Shown: positions 24,299 through 32,667, counted from the stretch's first letter. The stretch is DNA of 64,000 nt from SB11 sp035906255 (GCA_035906255.1 JAMIFM010000037.1:372001-436000), one strand, 5' to 3'. The notes: generated by a model from the letters alone, not told the origin. Made by a program: numbers and translations.

Positions 24299-26254
24299 AT
24301 GAGTGAAGCAGCTATGGATAAAAAAGATTACGGTGCCGATAATATACAGGTACTTGAAGGCTTAGAGGCGGTGCGTAAGCGCCCTGCCATGTACATTGGA
24401 GATATTGGGGTGCGCGGCCTTCACCACTTGGTGTACGAAGTGGTAGATAACTCTATTGACGAGGCACTGGCCGGCTACTGTAAAAATATTTTTGTAACAA
24501 TTCATACGAATAACGCCATTACCGTTTTGGATGACGGACGTGGTATTCCTACAGGTATTCATAAAAAAGAAAACCGCAGTGCGCTTGAGGTGGTAATGAC
24601 TGTGCTGCACGCGGGCGGTAAGTTTGATAAAGACACGTACAAAGTATCGGGCGGTTTGCATGGTGTGGGTGTTAGTTGCGTAAACGCACTTAGTACTTTA
24701 TTGCGTGCTACCGTTTACCGTGAGGGTAAGATTTGGAGGCAAGAATACAGCGAGGGCAAGCCCTTGTATGAGGTAAAAACAATTGGGGATACTGAAAACC
24801 GAGGCACAGAGGTATATTTTGAGCCTGATAATTCGATATTTACCCATACCGAATATAATTTTGATACCCTTAGTGCCCGTATGCGTGAACTTGCTTACCT
24901 GAACAGGGGTATAAGCATCACTATCAGCGATGAGCGTGAAGTTGACGAAAACGGCAACAAAAAATCAGAGACTTTTTATTCAGAAGGCGGATTGAAAGAG
25001 TTTGTAGGGTTCTTAGATGGTACCCGCGAAAAACTTATTCCCGAGCCTATATATGTTGAAGGCGAAAAAAGCGGAGTGCCTGTTGAGGTGGCTTTGCAAT
25101 ACAACAACGGCTACAGCGAAAACCTGCACTCATACGTAAACAACATTAATACTATTGAGGGCGGTACGCACGTAGCGGGTTTCCGTCGTGCACTTACCCG
25201 TACTTTAAAGGCGTATGCCGATAAAGAAGGCTTGCTTAAAAACGTAAAGTTTGAGATTAGCGGGGATGACTTCCGCGAAGGCTTAACCGGTGTTATTTCA
25301 GTAAAGGTTGCCGAACCCCAATTTGAAGGTCAAACCAAAACCAAATTGGGTAATAACGAGGTAATGGGTGCTGTTGACCAGTGTGTGGGCGATATGCTTT
25401 CTAACTACCTTGAAGAAAACCCCAAAGAGGCTCGTATTATCATTAATAAAGTAGTATTGGCCGCCACAGCCCGCCATGCAGCCCGTAAAGCCCGTGAAAT
25501 GGTGCAGCGTAAAGGTGCAATGAGCGGTGCAGGCTTGCCTGGTAAATTATCAGACTGCGCAGAATCTGACCCTGAAAAATGTGAGATTTTCTTGGTTGAG
25601 GGTGATTCGGCAGGTGGTACTGCTAAGCAAGGCCGTAACCGTAATTTCCAAGCGATATTGCCTTTGCGTGGTAAGATTTTGAACGTTGAAAAGGCACTTG
25701 AACATAAGATTTACGAGAACGAAGAGATAAAAAATATGTTTACGGCTTTGGGGGTTACCATTGGTACGCCTGAGGATGAGAAAGCATTGAATGTTGAAAA
25801 ACTTCGTTACCACAAAGTTATTATTATGACGGATGCGGATGTTGACGGTAGCCACATCCGTACATTGATATTAACCTTCTTCTTCCGTTACATGAAAGCG
25901 TTGGTTGATTTCGGGCATATTTACATTGCAACACCACCACTATACCTTGTGAAAAAAGGCAAAGAAGAACGCTACTGCTGGACTGAGAACGAACGCGAAG
26001 CAGCGGTGCGCGAGATTGCAAAAGACAGTAAGTTAGAAAGTGTGAACGTACAACGTTACAAAGGTTTGGGTGAGATGAACGCAGAACAGTTGTGGGAAAC
26101 TACCATGAATCCTGAAAAACGTACCTTGAAAAAGGTGACTTTGGAAAGCGTTGCCGAAGCCGATCACATTTTTAGTATGTTGATGGGTGATGAAGTACCT
26201 CCCCGCCGTGAGTTTATAGAAAGTCATGCTAAATACGCTAAGATTGATGCCTAA
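24299..26254 (+). CDS. gyrB: DNA gyrase subunit B
   Basis: This 651-residue ATPase subunit of DNA gyrase pairs with GyrA, which is not in the window. The GHKL ATPase region has EVVDNSIDEALAGYC, DDGRGIPTGIH and GGLHGVGVSCVNAL. The TOPRIM part has EGDSAGGTAKQGRNRNFQAILPLRG and MTDADVDGSHIRTLILTFF. The end has QRYKGLGEMNAEQLWETTMNPE. The length suits a GyrB without the E. coli insertion. A ParE paralogue reading is possible but less likely given the length and the TOPRIM sequence. Confidence 0.93.
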   Translation: MSEAAMDKKDYGADNIQVLEGLEAVRKRPAMYIGDIGVRGLHHLVYEVVDNSIDEALAGYCKNIFVTIHTNNAITVLDDGRGIPTGIHKKENRSALEVVMTVLHAGGKFDKDTYKVSGGLHGVGVSCVNALSTLLRATVYREGKIWRQEYSEGKPLYEVKTIGDTENRGTEVYFEPDNSIFTHTEYNFDTLSARMRELAYLNRGISITISDEREVDENGNKKSETFYSEGGLKEFVGFLDGTREKLIPEPIYVEGEKSGVPVEVALQYNNGYSENLHSYVNNINTIEGGTHVAGFRRALTRTLKAYADKEGLLKNVKFEISGDDFREGLTGVISVKVAEPQFEGQTKTKLGNNEVMGAVDQCVGDMLSNYLEENPKEARIIINKVVLAATARHAARKAREMVQRKGAMSGAGLPGKLSDCAESDPEKCEIFLVEGDSAGGTAKQGRNRNFQAILPLRGKILNVEKALEHKIYENEEIKNMFTALGVTIGTPEDEKALNVEKLRYHKVIIMTDADVDGSHIRTLILTFFFRYMKALVDFGHIYIATPPLYLVKKGKEERYCWTENEREAAVREIAKDSKLESVNVQRYKGLGEMNAEQLWETTMNPEKRTLKKVTLESVAEADHIFSMLMGDEVPPRREFIESHAKYAKIDA

Positions 26255-26293
26255 TTATTAGGGTATCAGTTATTAGGTAATCAGTATAAAACT

Positions 26294-26333
26294 TAAACCC
26301 CGTTGGTAGCACTACCAATGGGGTTTTTTATTT
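26294..26333 (+). terminator. Intrinsic terminator after gyrB
   Basis: AACCCCGTTGGTAG pairs with CTACCAATGGGGTT (one G-T pair) over a very short loop. TTTTTATTT follows. The sequence lies about 40 bp past the gyrB stop. Confidence 0.9.
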
Positions 26334-26417
26334 CTTGAGCTTTCCGAAAGGCTACGAGACGGCTACATCCTGAATCTTCCGAAGGGTGCGGCTGCAAAGT
26401 CCTGAGCTTGTCGAAGG
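26333..26417 (+). repeat. Left repeat block flanking the GIY-YIG gene
   Basis: Three tandem degenerate copies of a unit of the form (c)ctgagctt-tcgaagg-tgcgg-ctgca are present. The last copy is the cleanest: GTCCTGAGCTTGTCGAAGG at 26399-26417. That 19-mer is repeated in perfect inverted orientation at 26828-26846, on the other side of the GIY-YIG gene. The core CTGAGCTTGTCGAAG recurs at about 42729-42744. Confidence 0.75.
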
Positions 26418-26474
26418 ATGCGGACGGGCGGGTTAAGAATTTACTTTTATTAAAGTGTACGGTATATAACGGCG

Positions 26475-26798
26475 ATGAACCGATACGCTGTTTACATATT
26501 GAGGTGTGCTGATAAGTCTTATTATATAGGATTTACAACTGATGTTGAGAGAAGGCTTGCCGAACACCAAAACGGTAAATATGAACGTGGCTATACATTC
26601 AGCCGCAGACCTATAAGTCTGCTGTATTTTGAATATTGTACTAACAAGGTACAGGCATCTTTGCGTGAGAAACAGCTGAAAGGTTGGAGCAGGGCTAAAA
26701 AGGAAGCACTTATAGCCGAAAACCACGAGCGTTTGAAACGTTTATCAAGAAATTATACTCAGTTTTCAAAACTCGAAAATCTTGGAGAGCCTGTATGA
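26475..26798 (+). CDS. GIY-YIG nuclease family protein (UPF0213/YhbQ-like)
   Basis: This 107-residue protein is essentially one GIY-YIG domain. The paired motifs YAVYILRC and SYYIGFTTDVERRLAEHQNGK carry the catalytic arginine region. The helix VQASLREKQLKGWSRAKKEALI carries the metal-binding glutamate position. Solo GIY-YIG proteins of this type have poorly known roles, possibly in DNA repair. Here the gene is enclosed by 19-bp inverted repeats, which suggests it may have moved as, or with, a repeat-bounded unit. Confidence 0.88.
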   Translation: MNRYAVYILRCADKSYYIGFTTDVERRLAEHQNGKYERGYTFSRRPISLLYFEYCTNKVQASLREKQLKGWSRAKKEALIAENHERLKRLSRNYTQFSKLENLGEPV

Positions 26799-26827
26799 TG
26801 AACCTGCCGAATCATGCCTCCGCACTC

Positions 26828-26846
26828 CCTTCGACAAGCTCAGGAC
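26828..26846 (-). repeat. Right inverted repeat flanking the GIY-YIG gene
   Basis: CCTTCGACAAGCTCAGGAC is the exact reverse complement of 26399-26417. The match continues imperfectly outward (TCCGCACTCC here against the complement of GGATGCGGA on the left). The two repeats bound a 448-bp segment that contains one gene. Confidence 0.8.
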
Positions 26847-26993
26847 AGGTCAGCGCGCTACATGGCAGTTTTTGCCTGTAGTTTAGTTTTGATAAAATGT
26901 CTTTTTACAGCGATGTTACACAAGTGTAATAAGATTCTTCCCTACGGCCAGAATGATAACAGAACAGATTACTTAATAACTGAAATAGCTTAA

Positions 26994-28055
26994 CTATCGT
27001 GCAGAATACATCTTCTCGTAATAGTTCATATAATCGCCACTGGTAATTTCTTCCATCCATTGTTTGTTTGCAAGATACCAGTCGATGGTTTTTTCAATGC
27101 CTTCTTCAAACTGCAACGATGGTTCCCAGCCCAGTTCGTTCATTATCTTGTGGGCTTCAATAGCATAGCGAAGATCGTGGCCGGCACGGTCGGTAACATA
27201 GGTAATCAACTTTTCAGCAGTACCTTCGGGATTACCTTGTTTCTTATCCATTACCTTACAAATCACTTTCACTAAATCAATATTTTTCCACTCGTTAAAA
27301 CCACCGATGTTATAGGTTTCACCCATTTTACCATGATGAAACACTACATCAATAGCACGGGCGTGGTCAACTACATACAGCCAGTCGCGCACATTCTCAC
27401 CCTTTCCATAAATAGGTAAAGGCTTATTATTAAGGATGTTGTTGATACAAAGCGGAATCAATTTTTCAGGAAACTGATTAGGGCCGTAGTTATTGCTGCA
27501 ATTGGTAATTACAACGGGTAATTTATAGGTATTACGATAAGCACGGACAAAATGGTCGCTGCTGGCTTTCGAAGCTGAGTAGGGCGATTGAGGGTCGTAT
27601 GCAGTAGTCTCATAAAAAAATCCGCCCTCATCCAAAGAGCCGTACACCTCATCAGTACTAATGTGATAAAACAATTTACCATCCATGCCGTCTTGCTTCC
27701 ATACATCGCGGGCGGCATTCAGCAAATTAACCGTACCAATAACATTGGTATTCACAAAATCAAGCGGGTGAGTAATAGAGCGGTCAACGTGCGATTCGGC
27801 TGCTAAGTGCAGTACACCGTCAAAACGATGCTCTTCAAACAAACGTTTCATGGCATCTCCGTCAACAATATCTTCTTTTACAAACGTGTAGTTAGGACTG
27901 TTTTCAATATCCGTCAGATTTTTAAGGTTACCTGCGTAAGTAAGTTTGTCAAGGTTAAATATTTGGTAATTAGGGTATTTGTTTACAAACAACCTCACCA
28001 CATGTGAGCCTATAAATCCTGCCCCACCGGTTATCAATATTTTTTTATCAGCCAT
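26994..28055 (-). CDS. rfbB: dTDP-glucose 4,6-dehydratase
   Basis: This 353-residue extended SDR dehydrates dTDP-glucose to dTDP-4-keto-6-deoxyglucose, the second step towards dTDP-rhamnose and related surface sugars. The NAD motif GGAGFIGSH is at 10-18. The catalytic region STDEVYGS (Thr134, Asp135, Glu136) and Tyr159/Lys163 in PYSASKASSDHF are intact, as is NNYGPNQFPEKLIPL. The rfbA, rfbC and rfbD partners are absent. It is the last gene of the nrnA-FKBP-FKBP-rfbB unit, 8 bp after the PPIase gene. Confidence 0.93.
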   Translation of the reverse strand: MADKKILITGGAGFIGSHVVRLFVNKYPNYQIFNLDKLTYAGNLKNLTDIENSPNYTFVKEDIVDGDAMKRLFEEHRFDGVLHLAAESHVDRSITHPLDFVNTNVIGTVNLLNAARDVWKQDGMDGKLFYHISTDEVYGSLDEGGFFYETTAYDPQSPYSASKASSDHFVRAYRNTYKLPVVITNCSNNYGPNQFPEKLIPLCINNILNNKPLPIYGKGENVRDWLYVVDHARAIDVVFHHGKMGETYNIGGFNEWKNIDLVKVICKVMDKKQGNPEGTAEKLITYVTDRAGHDLRYAIEAHKIMNELGWEPSLQFEEGIEKTIDWYLANKQWMEEITSGDYMNYYEKMYSAR

Positions 28056-28063
28056 AAAAGGTA

Positions 28064-28900
28064 TTAATCAACAGAAATCAGTTCAACATCAAATATAAGG
28101 GTAGTATTGGGCGGTATCAAGCCTTCTTTTTTATCTCCGTAGCCAAGTTTGGGTGGTATTATAAAACGGAATTTGTCGCCCGTTTTCATCAGGCGTATGC
28201 CCTCGTCCCATCCTGCAATTACATGGCCGTTTGCCAGTATAAATTTAAAGGTATGCCCGGTTGGGTACGAAGCATCAAACACACTGCCGTCTTCAAAATA
28301 GCCTGTATAATGTACTTCTACCGTCCGTCCGTTATAGGCTTGGTCGCCCTCAGGATTTTCGTGCGTTATTATGTACCTCAACCCGCTTTTTAGTTTCACA
28401 GTATCTTTACCTATGATATTAAACGGTGGCGGTATTTTGTTTTGCTTATCATCAACTATCACCACATCAGGGGGTAAATCATCATAAGCACCTAAAGCCA
28501 AAAATCGTATTTGCAATGGAAAGGGTTTAAATGGTTGGGTGGGTAAAAATGCCTGCCAGTATTTCACAACCGTACTATCGGGTATGTTTATACGCACATC
28601 ATCACCCACTTTTAGTAAACGCAGGGTATTTATCCATGCTTGTTTCCAAGGGTCATCAACCAACGAAATTACTTGTGCACTACCTTGTTTGTATGTGTTT
28701 TTAATTTCGAGGCCTTGTTGGTTTTTTATTACAAAGTGGCAATTGGCAAACTTTTTACCTGCAAGACTAAGTCCTGTGCCGTGCTCTTTAAAAACTACCT
28801 GTATGCCTGCATTGGCACTGATAGTATCCTGAGCAAAAAAAGGCAGGCTACTAAGCAGTAACCCAAGGGTTAGTAGTAGCCTGCCTTTTTTAAGTATCAT
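28064..28900 (-). CDS. FKBP-type peptidyl-prolyl isomerase, exported
   Basis: This 278-residue protein has a signal peptide (MILKKGRLLLTLGLLLSSLPFFAQ). The C-terminal about 110 residues form an FKBP domain (SGLRYIITHENPEG..., TVEVHYTGYFEDGSVFDASY, NGHVIAGWDEGIRLMKTGDKFRFIIPPKLGYGDKKEGLIPPNTTLIFDVELI), with the aromatic active-site residues mostly present. A preceding region (about 30-150) looks like a degenerate FKBP. It probably assists folding of periplasmic proteins. It lies 11 bp after a larger FKBP lipoprotein gene. Confidence 0.88.
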   Translation of the reverse strand: MILKKGRLLLTLGLLLSSLPFFAQDTISANAGIQVVFKEHGTGLSLAGKKFANCHFVIKNQQGLEIKNTYKQGSAQVISLVDDPWKQAWINTLRLLKVGDDVRINIPDSTVVKYWQAFLPTQPFKPFPLQIRFLALGAYDDLPPDVVIVDDKQNKIPPPFNIIGKDTVKLKSGLRYIITHENPEGDQAYNGRTVEVHYTGYFEDGSVFDASYPTGHTFKFILANGHVIAGWDEGIRLMKTGDKFRFIIPPKLGYGDKKEGLIPPNTTLIFDVELISVD

Positions 28901-28911
28901 AGTGATATTAA

Positions 28912-30282
28912 TTAGTTACCATGTTGGGGTGCTGCACCTTTGGGTGCTTCTTTTGAAATATCCAACAACTCCAACTCAACCATTACAGGGGTAAAGGGAG
29001 CAATAGCTCCACCACCTTGGCTGCCCTGGAAAAGTTCTGATGCACAAACGAAACGGGCAGTACCGCCTTTTTTCATCTTCAGCATTACTTCATACATAGC
29101 AGGGGGCAGCATATTTTTGCTTAAAGGGCCATTTACCGGAGGTTGCTCCATAGTAAGGTCGGGTATTGCTTTACCGTCTAAATCAAAAGCACGTACTTTA
29201 ACGCTGATGGTGTTACCCTCCATTGGCAAACCGCCCATGCCTGCATTCTCAATTACGTAGTGTACAGTACCTTCGCCAATAGTTAGTTTTTGAAGGTTTT
29301 TATAGTTTTTCTTTTTAAGGAATGAAGAAATTTTTTGGCCTTCTTCGGCTTTCAATTTCTTTTCTTTCTCTTCGCGTTCTTTTTGTATTTGCTCAGCGGT
29401 TTTAATGCTGTTCAATTCCATTTCAAAAATAAGCGGAGTGTTAGGGCCTATCGGGCCTGCACCTTCTTTACCGTATGCAAGGCTTGAAGGGACGAACAGC
29501 ATCCATTTTTCGCCTACTTTTATTTTATCAACTACTTCCATCCAGCCTGCAATAGCACCACCTTGGCCTACAGATACTGTAAAGGGCTCTTTGCCTATGT
29601 TGCTGTCAAATTCTTTACCGTCTAAGAATGTACCACGGTAGAAAAATCCTGCTACATCACCATTCACCGCAGTTTTACCGGTGGTTTCTTTCATCTTCAC
29701 ATACATCAAACCGCTTGGGGTACGTTGTAATTTATCCGCAACGCCAAGCATTTTCGCAGCTTCTTCCAATTGTTTGGTTTCAGCTACCAATACTTTTTGT
29801 GCTTCTTCTACTTCTTTTTGTTTTTTGGCAGCTTGTTCTTTATCAAAGGTTTCTTTGCTTTTGCTGGCCACTACGGCTACGGTAATGGTAAGTTCTTCGC
29901 CCGCTTTTACAAACGGAGGCATTGTACCTCTTGCCGTTTTTGAAAAGAATGAATCAGCTACTACTTTAAACTGAACACTGTCTCCGCCTTTTAGTAAGGC
30001 AAGACCACCAAACAAACATCCTTCATAAGTAGGAGGAGGCACCAACATTTCGGTTGGCATGGCTCCGTTTTCATAAGTGCTGTTGATTAATGAATCAGTA
30101 GCACTTTTTATTACAAAATGAAATTTGATGTATCCGCCTTCGCCTGCTACTTCGCTAGTGTCAGACTCAACAAGGTACATATATTTCAGACCTTCGTCGG
30201 TGGTTTTAAAACTTTTGTTACAAGCACTTGTAACAACAATAAGCAGTGCTGCAAAAAGGCCTGCAAGGGTGTTAATTTTCAT
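28912..30282 (-). CDS. FKBP-type peptidyl-prolyl isomerase lipoprotein with three FKBP-like regions
   Basis: This 456-residue lipoprotein has the lipobox TSAC (Cys21). One canonical FKBP domain (about 195-290: GDVAGFFYRGTFLDGKEFDSN, GAIAGWMEVVDKIKVGEKWMLFVPSSLAYG, TPLIFEMELNSI) lies between two degenerate ones (about 45-135 and 345-445). Helical lysine- and glutamate-rich linkers, including EKEKKLKAEEGQK, join them. Bacteroidota have related folding lipoproteins, including gliding protein GldI, but I cannot claim that identity. It lies 9 bp after nrnA. Confidence 0.85.
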   Translation of the reverse strand: MKINTLAGLFAALLIVVTSACNKSFKTTDEGLKYMYLVESDTSEVAGEGGYIKFHFVIKSATDSLINSTYENGAMPTEMLVPPPTYEGCLFGGLALLKGGDSVQFKVVADSFFSKTARGTMPPFVKAGEELTITVAVVASKSKETFDKEQAAKKQKEVEEAQKVLVAETKQLEEAAKMLGVADKLQRTPSGLMYVKMKETTGKTAVNGDVAGFFYRGTFLDGKEFDSNIGKEPFTVSVGQGGAIAGWMEVVDKIKVGEKWMLFVPSSLAYGKEGAGPIGPNTPLIFEMELNSIKTAEQIQKEREEKEKKLKAEEGQKISSFLKKKNYKNLQKLTIGEGTVHYVIENAGMGGLPMEGNTISVKVRAFDLDGKAIPDLTMEQPPVNGPLSKNMLPPAMYEVMLKMKKGGTARFVCASELFQGSQGGGAIAPFTPVMVELELLDISKEAPKGAAPQHGN

Positions 30283-30291
30283 TTATGCGGT

Positions 30292-31302
30292 TTATGTTAA
30301 ATATTCTTTGTAACTAACAATTGCGTTTTTAAACTTGGCAACGGTTTCTTCTAACGACAGGCTTGATTGTCCGCCTGCTGCGCTAAAGTGGCCGCCACCC
30401 TCAAAAAACTCACGGGCAAACTTATTGGCAGGGAAACGTCCTTTACCTCTAAAGCTCATTTTCACCAGTACGGTACGGTCAACTATCAGCACGGCCAACT
30501 CAATGCCTTTAATACTCAGGCCAAAGTTAACCAATCCTTCCGTATCGCCCGTTTTTATATTGTATTGTTTCAACTCTTCGGCAGTAACAGTTATTATCAC
30601 TGTGTTCAAGCCCTCCATTACCTCCATCTTATTGCTAAGAATGTAGCCTACAAACTGCCAGCGCGATGCCGTGAAACTATCAAAAATGTGATTGTGTATT
30701 TTCCAATGTTCAACCCCGGTTTCCAGTAATTCGGCCGCAATGCGGTGGGTATTGGGTTTCACGCTATCAAAACGGAACGAACCGGTATCAGTCATAATGC
30801 CTGCATACAAGCATCCTGCAATGTCTTTATCTACGTATTCCTTGCCGCCAAAATCAACAATAAAACGGTATATCAATTCAGCAGTTGAGCTGGCAGTGGT
30901 ATCCCAAAGCTCAATATCTTCAAACCCTTCTTTTTCAAGGTGATGGTCAATCAACACTTTTACTGCCTTGCTTTCGCGCACATCGTTTCCAAACTCATTA
31001 ATACGTTTTAGTGAATTAAAATCAAGGCAGAAAATGATATCGGCGTTCAGCGCAAAATCGCGGCATTTTTCGGGGTGAAACTCATACACAAATACTTTTT
31101 CTTCGCCCGGCATCCAGTTTAAAAACGAGGGATAGTCAGTAGGAGAGACAACTGTGGTGAAATAACCCAGTTTTTTGAAAAAGTTATACAAGGCCAGCGA
31201 TGAGCCTAATGCGTCAGCATCGGGTTTGTGGTGGGTGGTGATAACAATGCGCGGAGAGCGCGTTTTTTCCAGTATTTCTCTTACCCTCGATGCGGCGTTC
31301 AC
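30292..31302 (-). CDS. nrnA: DHH-family bifunctional oligoribonuclease/PAP phosphatase (NrnA)
   Basis: This 336-residue DHH-DHHA1 phosphoesterase is expected to degrade very short RNAs and/or pAp. Motifs are THHKPDADALGSSLAL (His24, His25, Asp28, Asp30), FCLDFNSLKR, the signature Asp119-His120-His121 in VLIDHHLEK, and the DHHA1 end GGGHFSAAGG. The start is GTG at 31302. It leads the operon with two FKBP genes and rfbB. Confidence 0.88.
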   Translation of the reverse strand: MNAASRVREILEKTRSPRIVITTHHKPDADALGSSLALYNFFKKLGYFTTVVSPTDYPSFLNWMPGEEKVFVYEFHPEKCRDFALNADIIFCLDFNSLKRINEFGNDVRESKAVKVLIDHHLEKEGFEDIELWDTTASSTAELIYRFIVDFGGKEYVDKDIAGCLYAGIMTDTGSFRFDSVKPNTHRIAAELLETGVEHWKIHNHIFDSFTASRWQFVGYILSNKMEVMEGLNTVIITVTAEELKQYNIKTGDTEGLVNFGLSIKGIELAVLIVDRTVLVKMSFRGKGRFPANKFAREFFEGGGHFSAAGGQSSLSLEETVAKFKNAIVSYKEYLT

Positions 31303-31374
31303 GTAATTTTAAATTTGGCGCAAATGTCGCTAAAATGAATATTAAATCATAATTTCGCGGGAAATTTAAGAAGA

Positions 31375-31794
31375 ATGGCTACCAACCAGACATTTACAAT
31401 GATTAAGCCTGATGGCGTGAAAAACGGACACATAGGCAACATTTTGAACAAGATTACTGAGTCGGGCTTTGCTATCAAAGCCATGAAGTACACCTACCTT
31501 ACCCCTGAAAGGGCCGGACAATTTTACGAGGTGCATAAAGAACGCTCTTTTTATAAAGAGTTGGTTGATTTTATGAGCAGCGGACCTATTGTGGCTGCTA
31601 TTTTGGAAAAAGATAACGCAGTTGAAGATTTCCGTAAGCTAATTGGTGCTACTGACCCTCAAAAAGCTGAACCGGGTACTATCCGCAACCTGTATGCAAA
31701 AAGCATCGACGCTAATGCAATACATGGTAGCGACAGCGACGAAAACGCTGCTATTGAAGGTAATTTCTTCTTCTCACAACTTGAGAGGTTTTAA
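31375..31794 (+). CDS. ndk: Nucleoside diphosphate kinase
   Basis: This 139-residue enzyme equilibrates the nucleoside triphosphate pools through a phosphohistidine. The N-terminus FTMIKPDGVKNGHIGNIL, the catalytic His117 in NAIHGSDSDENA and the final EGNFFFSQLERF are typical. It is divergent from nrnA and ends at its own strong terminator, so it is monocistronic. Confidence 0.97.
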   Translation: MATNQTFTMIKPDGVKNGHIGNILNKITESGFAIKAMKYTYLTPERAGQFYEVHKERSFYKELVDFMSSGPIVAAILEKDNAVEDFRKLIGATDPQKAEPGTIRNLYAKSIDANAIHGSDSDENAAIEGNFFFSQLERF

Positions 31795-31821
31795 TTAAAG
31801 CGTTTGCCTTTGCAAGATACT

Positions 31822-31849
31822 AAGCACCCCAAAAGGGTGCTTTTTTATT
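31822..31849 (+). terminator. Intrinsic terminator after ndk
   Basis: AAGCACCC (31822-31829) pairs with GGGTGCTT (31835-31842) over a 5-nt loop, followed by TTTTATTT. Confidence 0.9.
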
Positions 31850-31853
31850 TAAC

Positions 31854-31974
31854 TTCCTCCTCCTGTATCCTCCTCCCGAGGAGGACATTGGGGTGGAAAT
31901 CTCTCTCAAAATTTCTTCGGTTGGTTAACAGCGTCCGGTGTTCATTGTCCCCCGCAGGCGGGGGTAGGGGTTGG
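31854..31974 (-). repeat. DUF559-associated repeat, copy A (type 1)
   Basis: This is one of four same-direction copies of a ~120-bp unit. The plus-strand left end carries the hairpin CTCCTC/GAGGAG after CCTCCTGTAT. The right end carries the hairpin CCCCCGC/GCGGGGG-like (CCCCCGCAGGCGGGGG) followed by TAGGGG. The type 1 interior contains TTTCTTCGGTTGGTTAACAG, as in copy C. Read on the minus strand, this copy is open from PPPAGDNEHR through its left end. Confidence 0.9.
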
Positions 31975-32002
31975 TTTTATTATTGATTTGATAATTTTTG
32001 TT

Positions 32003-32123
32003 TTCCTCCTCCTGTATCCTCCTCCCGAGGAGGACATTGGGGTGTAGGCACTATGGGTAAGTTTTTAGATTATTAGAAACTCGGTCGGCGTGCATTATCC
32101 CCCGCAGGCGGGGGTAGGGGGTG
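32003..32123 (-). repeat. DUF559-associated repeat, copy B (type 2)
   Basis: This copy has the same hairpin ends as copy A but a different interior, containing TTTAGATTATTAGAAACTCG and shared with copy D. It is separated from A and from C by the same ~29-bp AT-rich spacer (TTTTATTATTGATTTGATAA and onward), so the A-spacer-B-spacer arrangement looks like a tandem duplication of a ~150-bp unit. Confidence 0.9.
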
Positions 32124-32152
32124 GTTTTATTATTGATTTGATAATTTTTGTT

Positions 32153-32272
32153 TTCCCCTCCTAAATCCTCCTCCCGAGGAGGACATTAGGGTGCAAGCCT
32201 TATTAAAAATTTCTTCGGTTGGTTAACAGTGCCCGACGTTCATTATCCCCCGTAGGCGGGGGTAGGGGGTGG
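32153..32272 (-). repeat. DUF559-associated repeat, copy C (type 1), encoding the DUF559 C-terminus
   Basis: This is a type 1 copy with one change in the right hairpin (CCCCCGTAGGCGGGGG). Its right two-thirds, read on the minus strand, encode the last 22 or so residues and the stop codon of the DUF559 protein (tail HPLPPPTGDNERRALL, then TNRRNF). Confidence 0.9.
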
Positions 32273-32667
32273 AGAATAGAAGTTTCATTATCCTCAATCC
32301 ATCGTTCGATGCACAACGAAACGTTATTAATATCGTTCAATACTTCGTTATCAGTAAACCGCAGTAATGTAAAGCCAAGCCTTTCCAACTCTTGTTGCTT
32401 AACAATATCCTTTTGAAAAACATATTCCCTTGTATGTGTCCAGCCGTCAACTTCAATCACTAATTTCAACTCCTTACACATAAAATCTGCTATGTAAGTT
32501 GAAACAGGCCGCTGTCGTCTAAATTGATAGCCTTTCATTTTCCTTGCACGCAAAACATACTTCCATAAACAGGCTTCTGCCTTAGTCATGTTCTTTCTTA
32601 ATGAGTTTGCAAAAGGTTGAAGCGTTTTATTGTAAGCATAGTTATTTGTTTTATCGGCTATATTCAT
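32203..32667 (-). CDS. DUF559-family endonuclease-like protein with repeat-encoded tail
   Basis: This 154-residue protein is a solitary DUF559 domain, in the Vsr/PD-(D/E)XK nuclease superfamily. Residues 15-125 include LRKNMTKAEACLWKYVLRAR, the conserved YQFRRQRPVSTYIADFMC, and the catalytic ELKLVIEVDGWTH, with the Asp of IADF and the Glu-x-Asp of IEVDG as putative metal ligands. It ends GFTLLRFTDNEVLNDI. After about residue 130 the sequence is encoded by repeat copy C. No methyltransferase or restriction partner is adjacent. Biological role unknown. Confidence 0.88.
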   Translation of the reverse strand: MNIADKTNNYAYNKTLQPFANSLRKNMTKAEACLWKYVLRARKMKGYQFRRQRPVSTYIADFMCKELKLVIEVDGWTHTREYVFQKDIVKQQELERLGFTLLRFTDNEVLNDINNVSLCIERWIEDNETSILHPLPPPTGDNERRALLTNRRNF

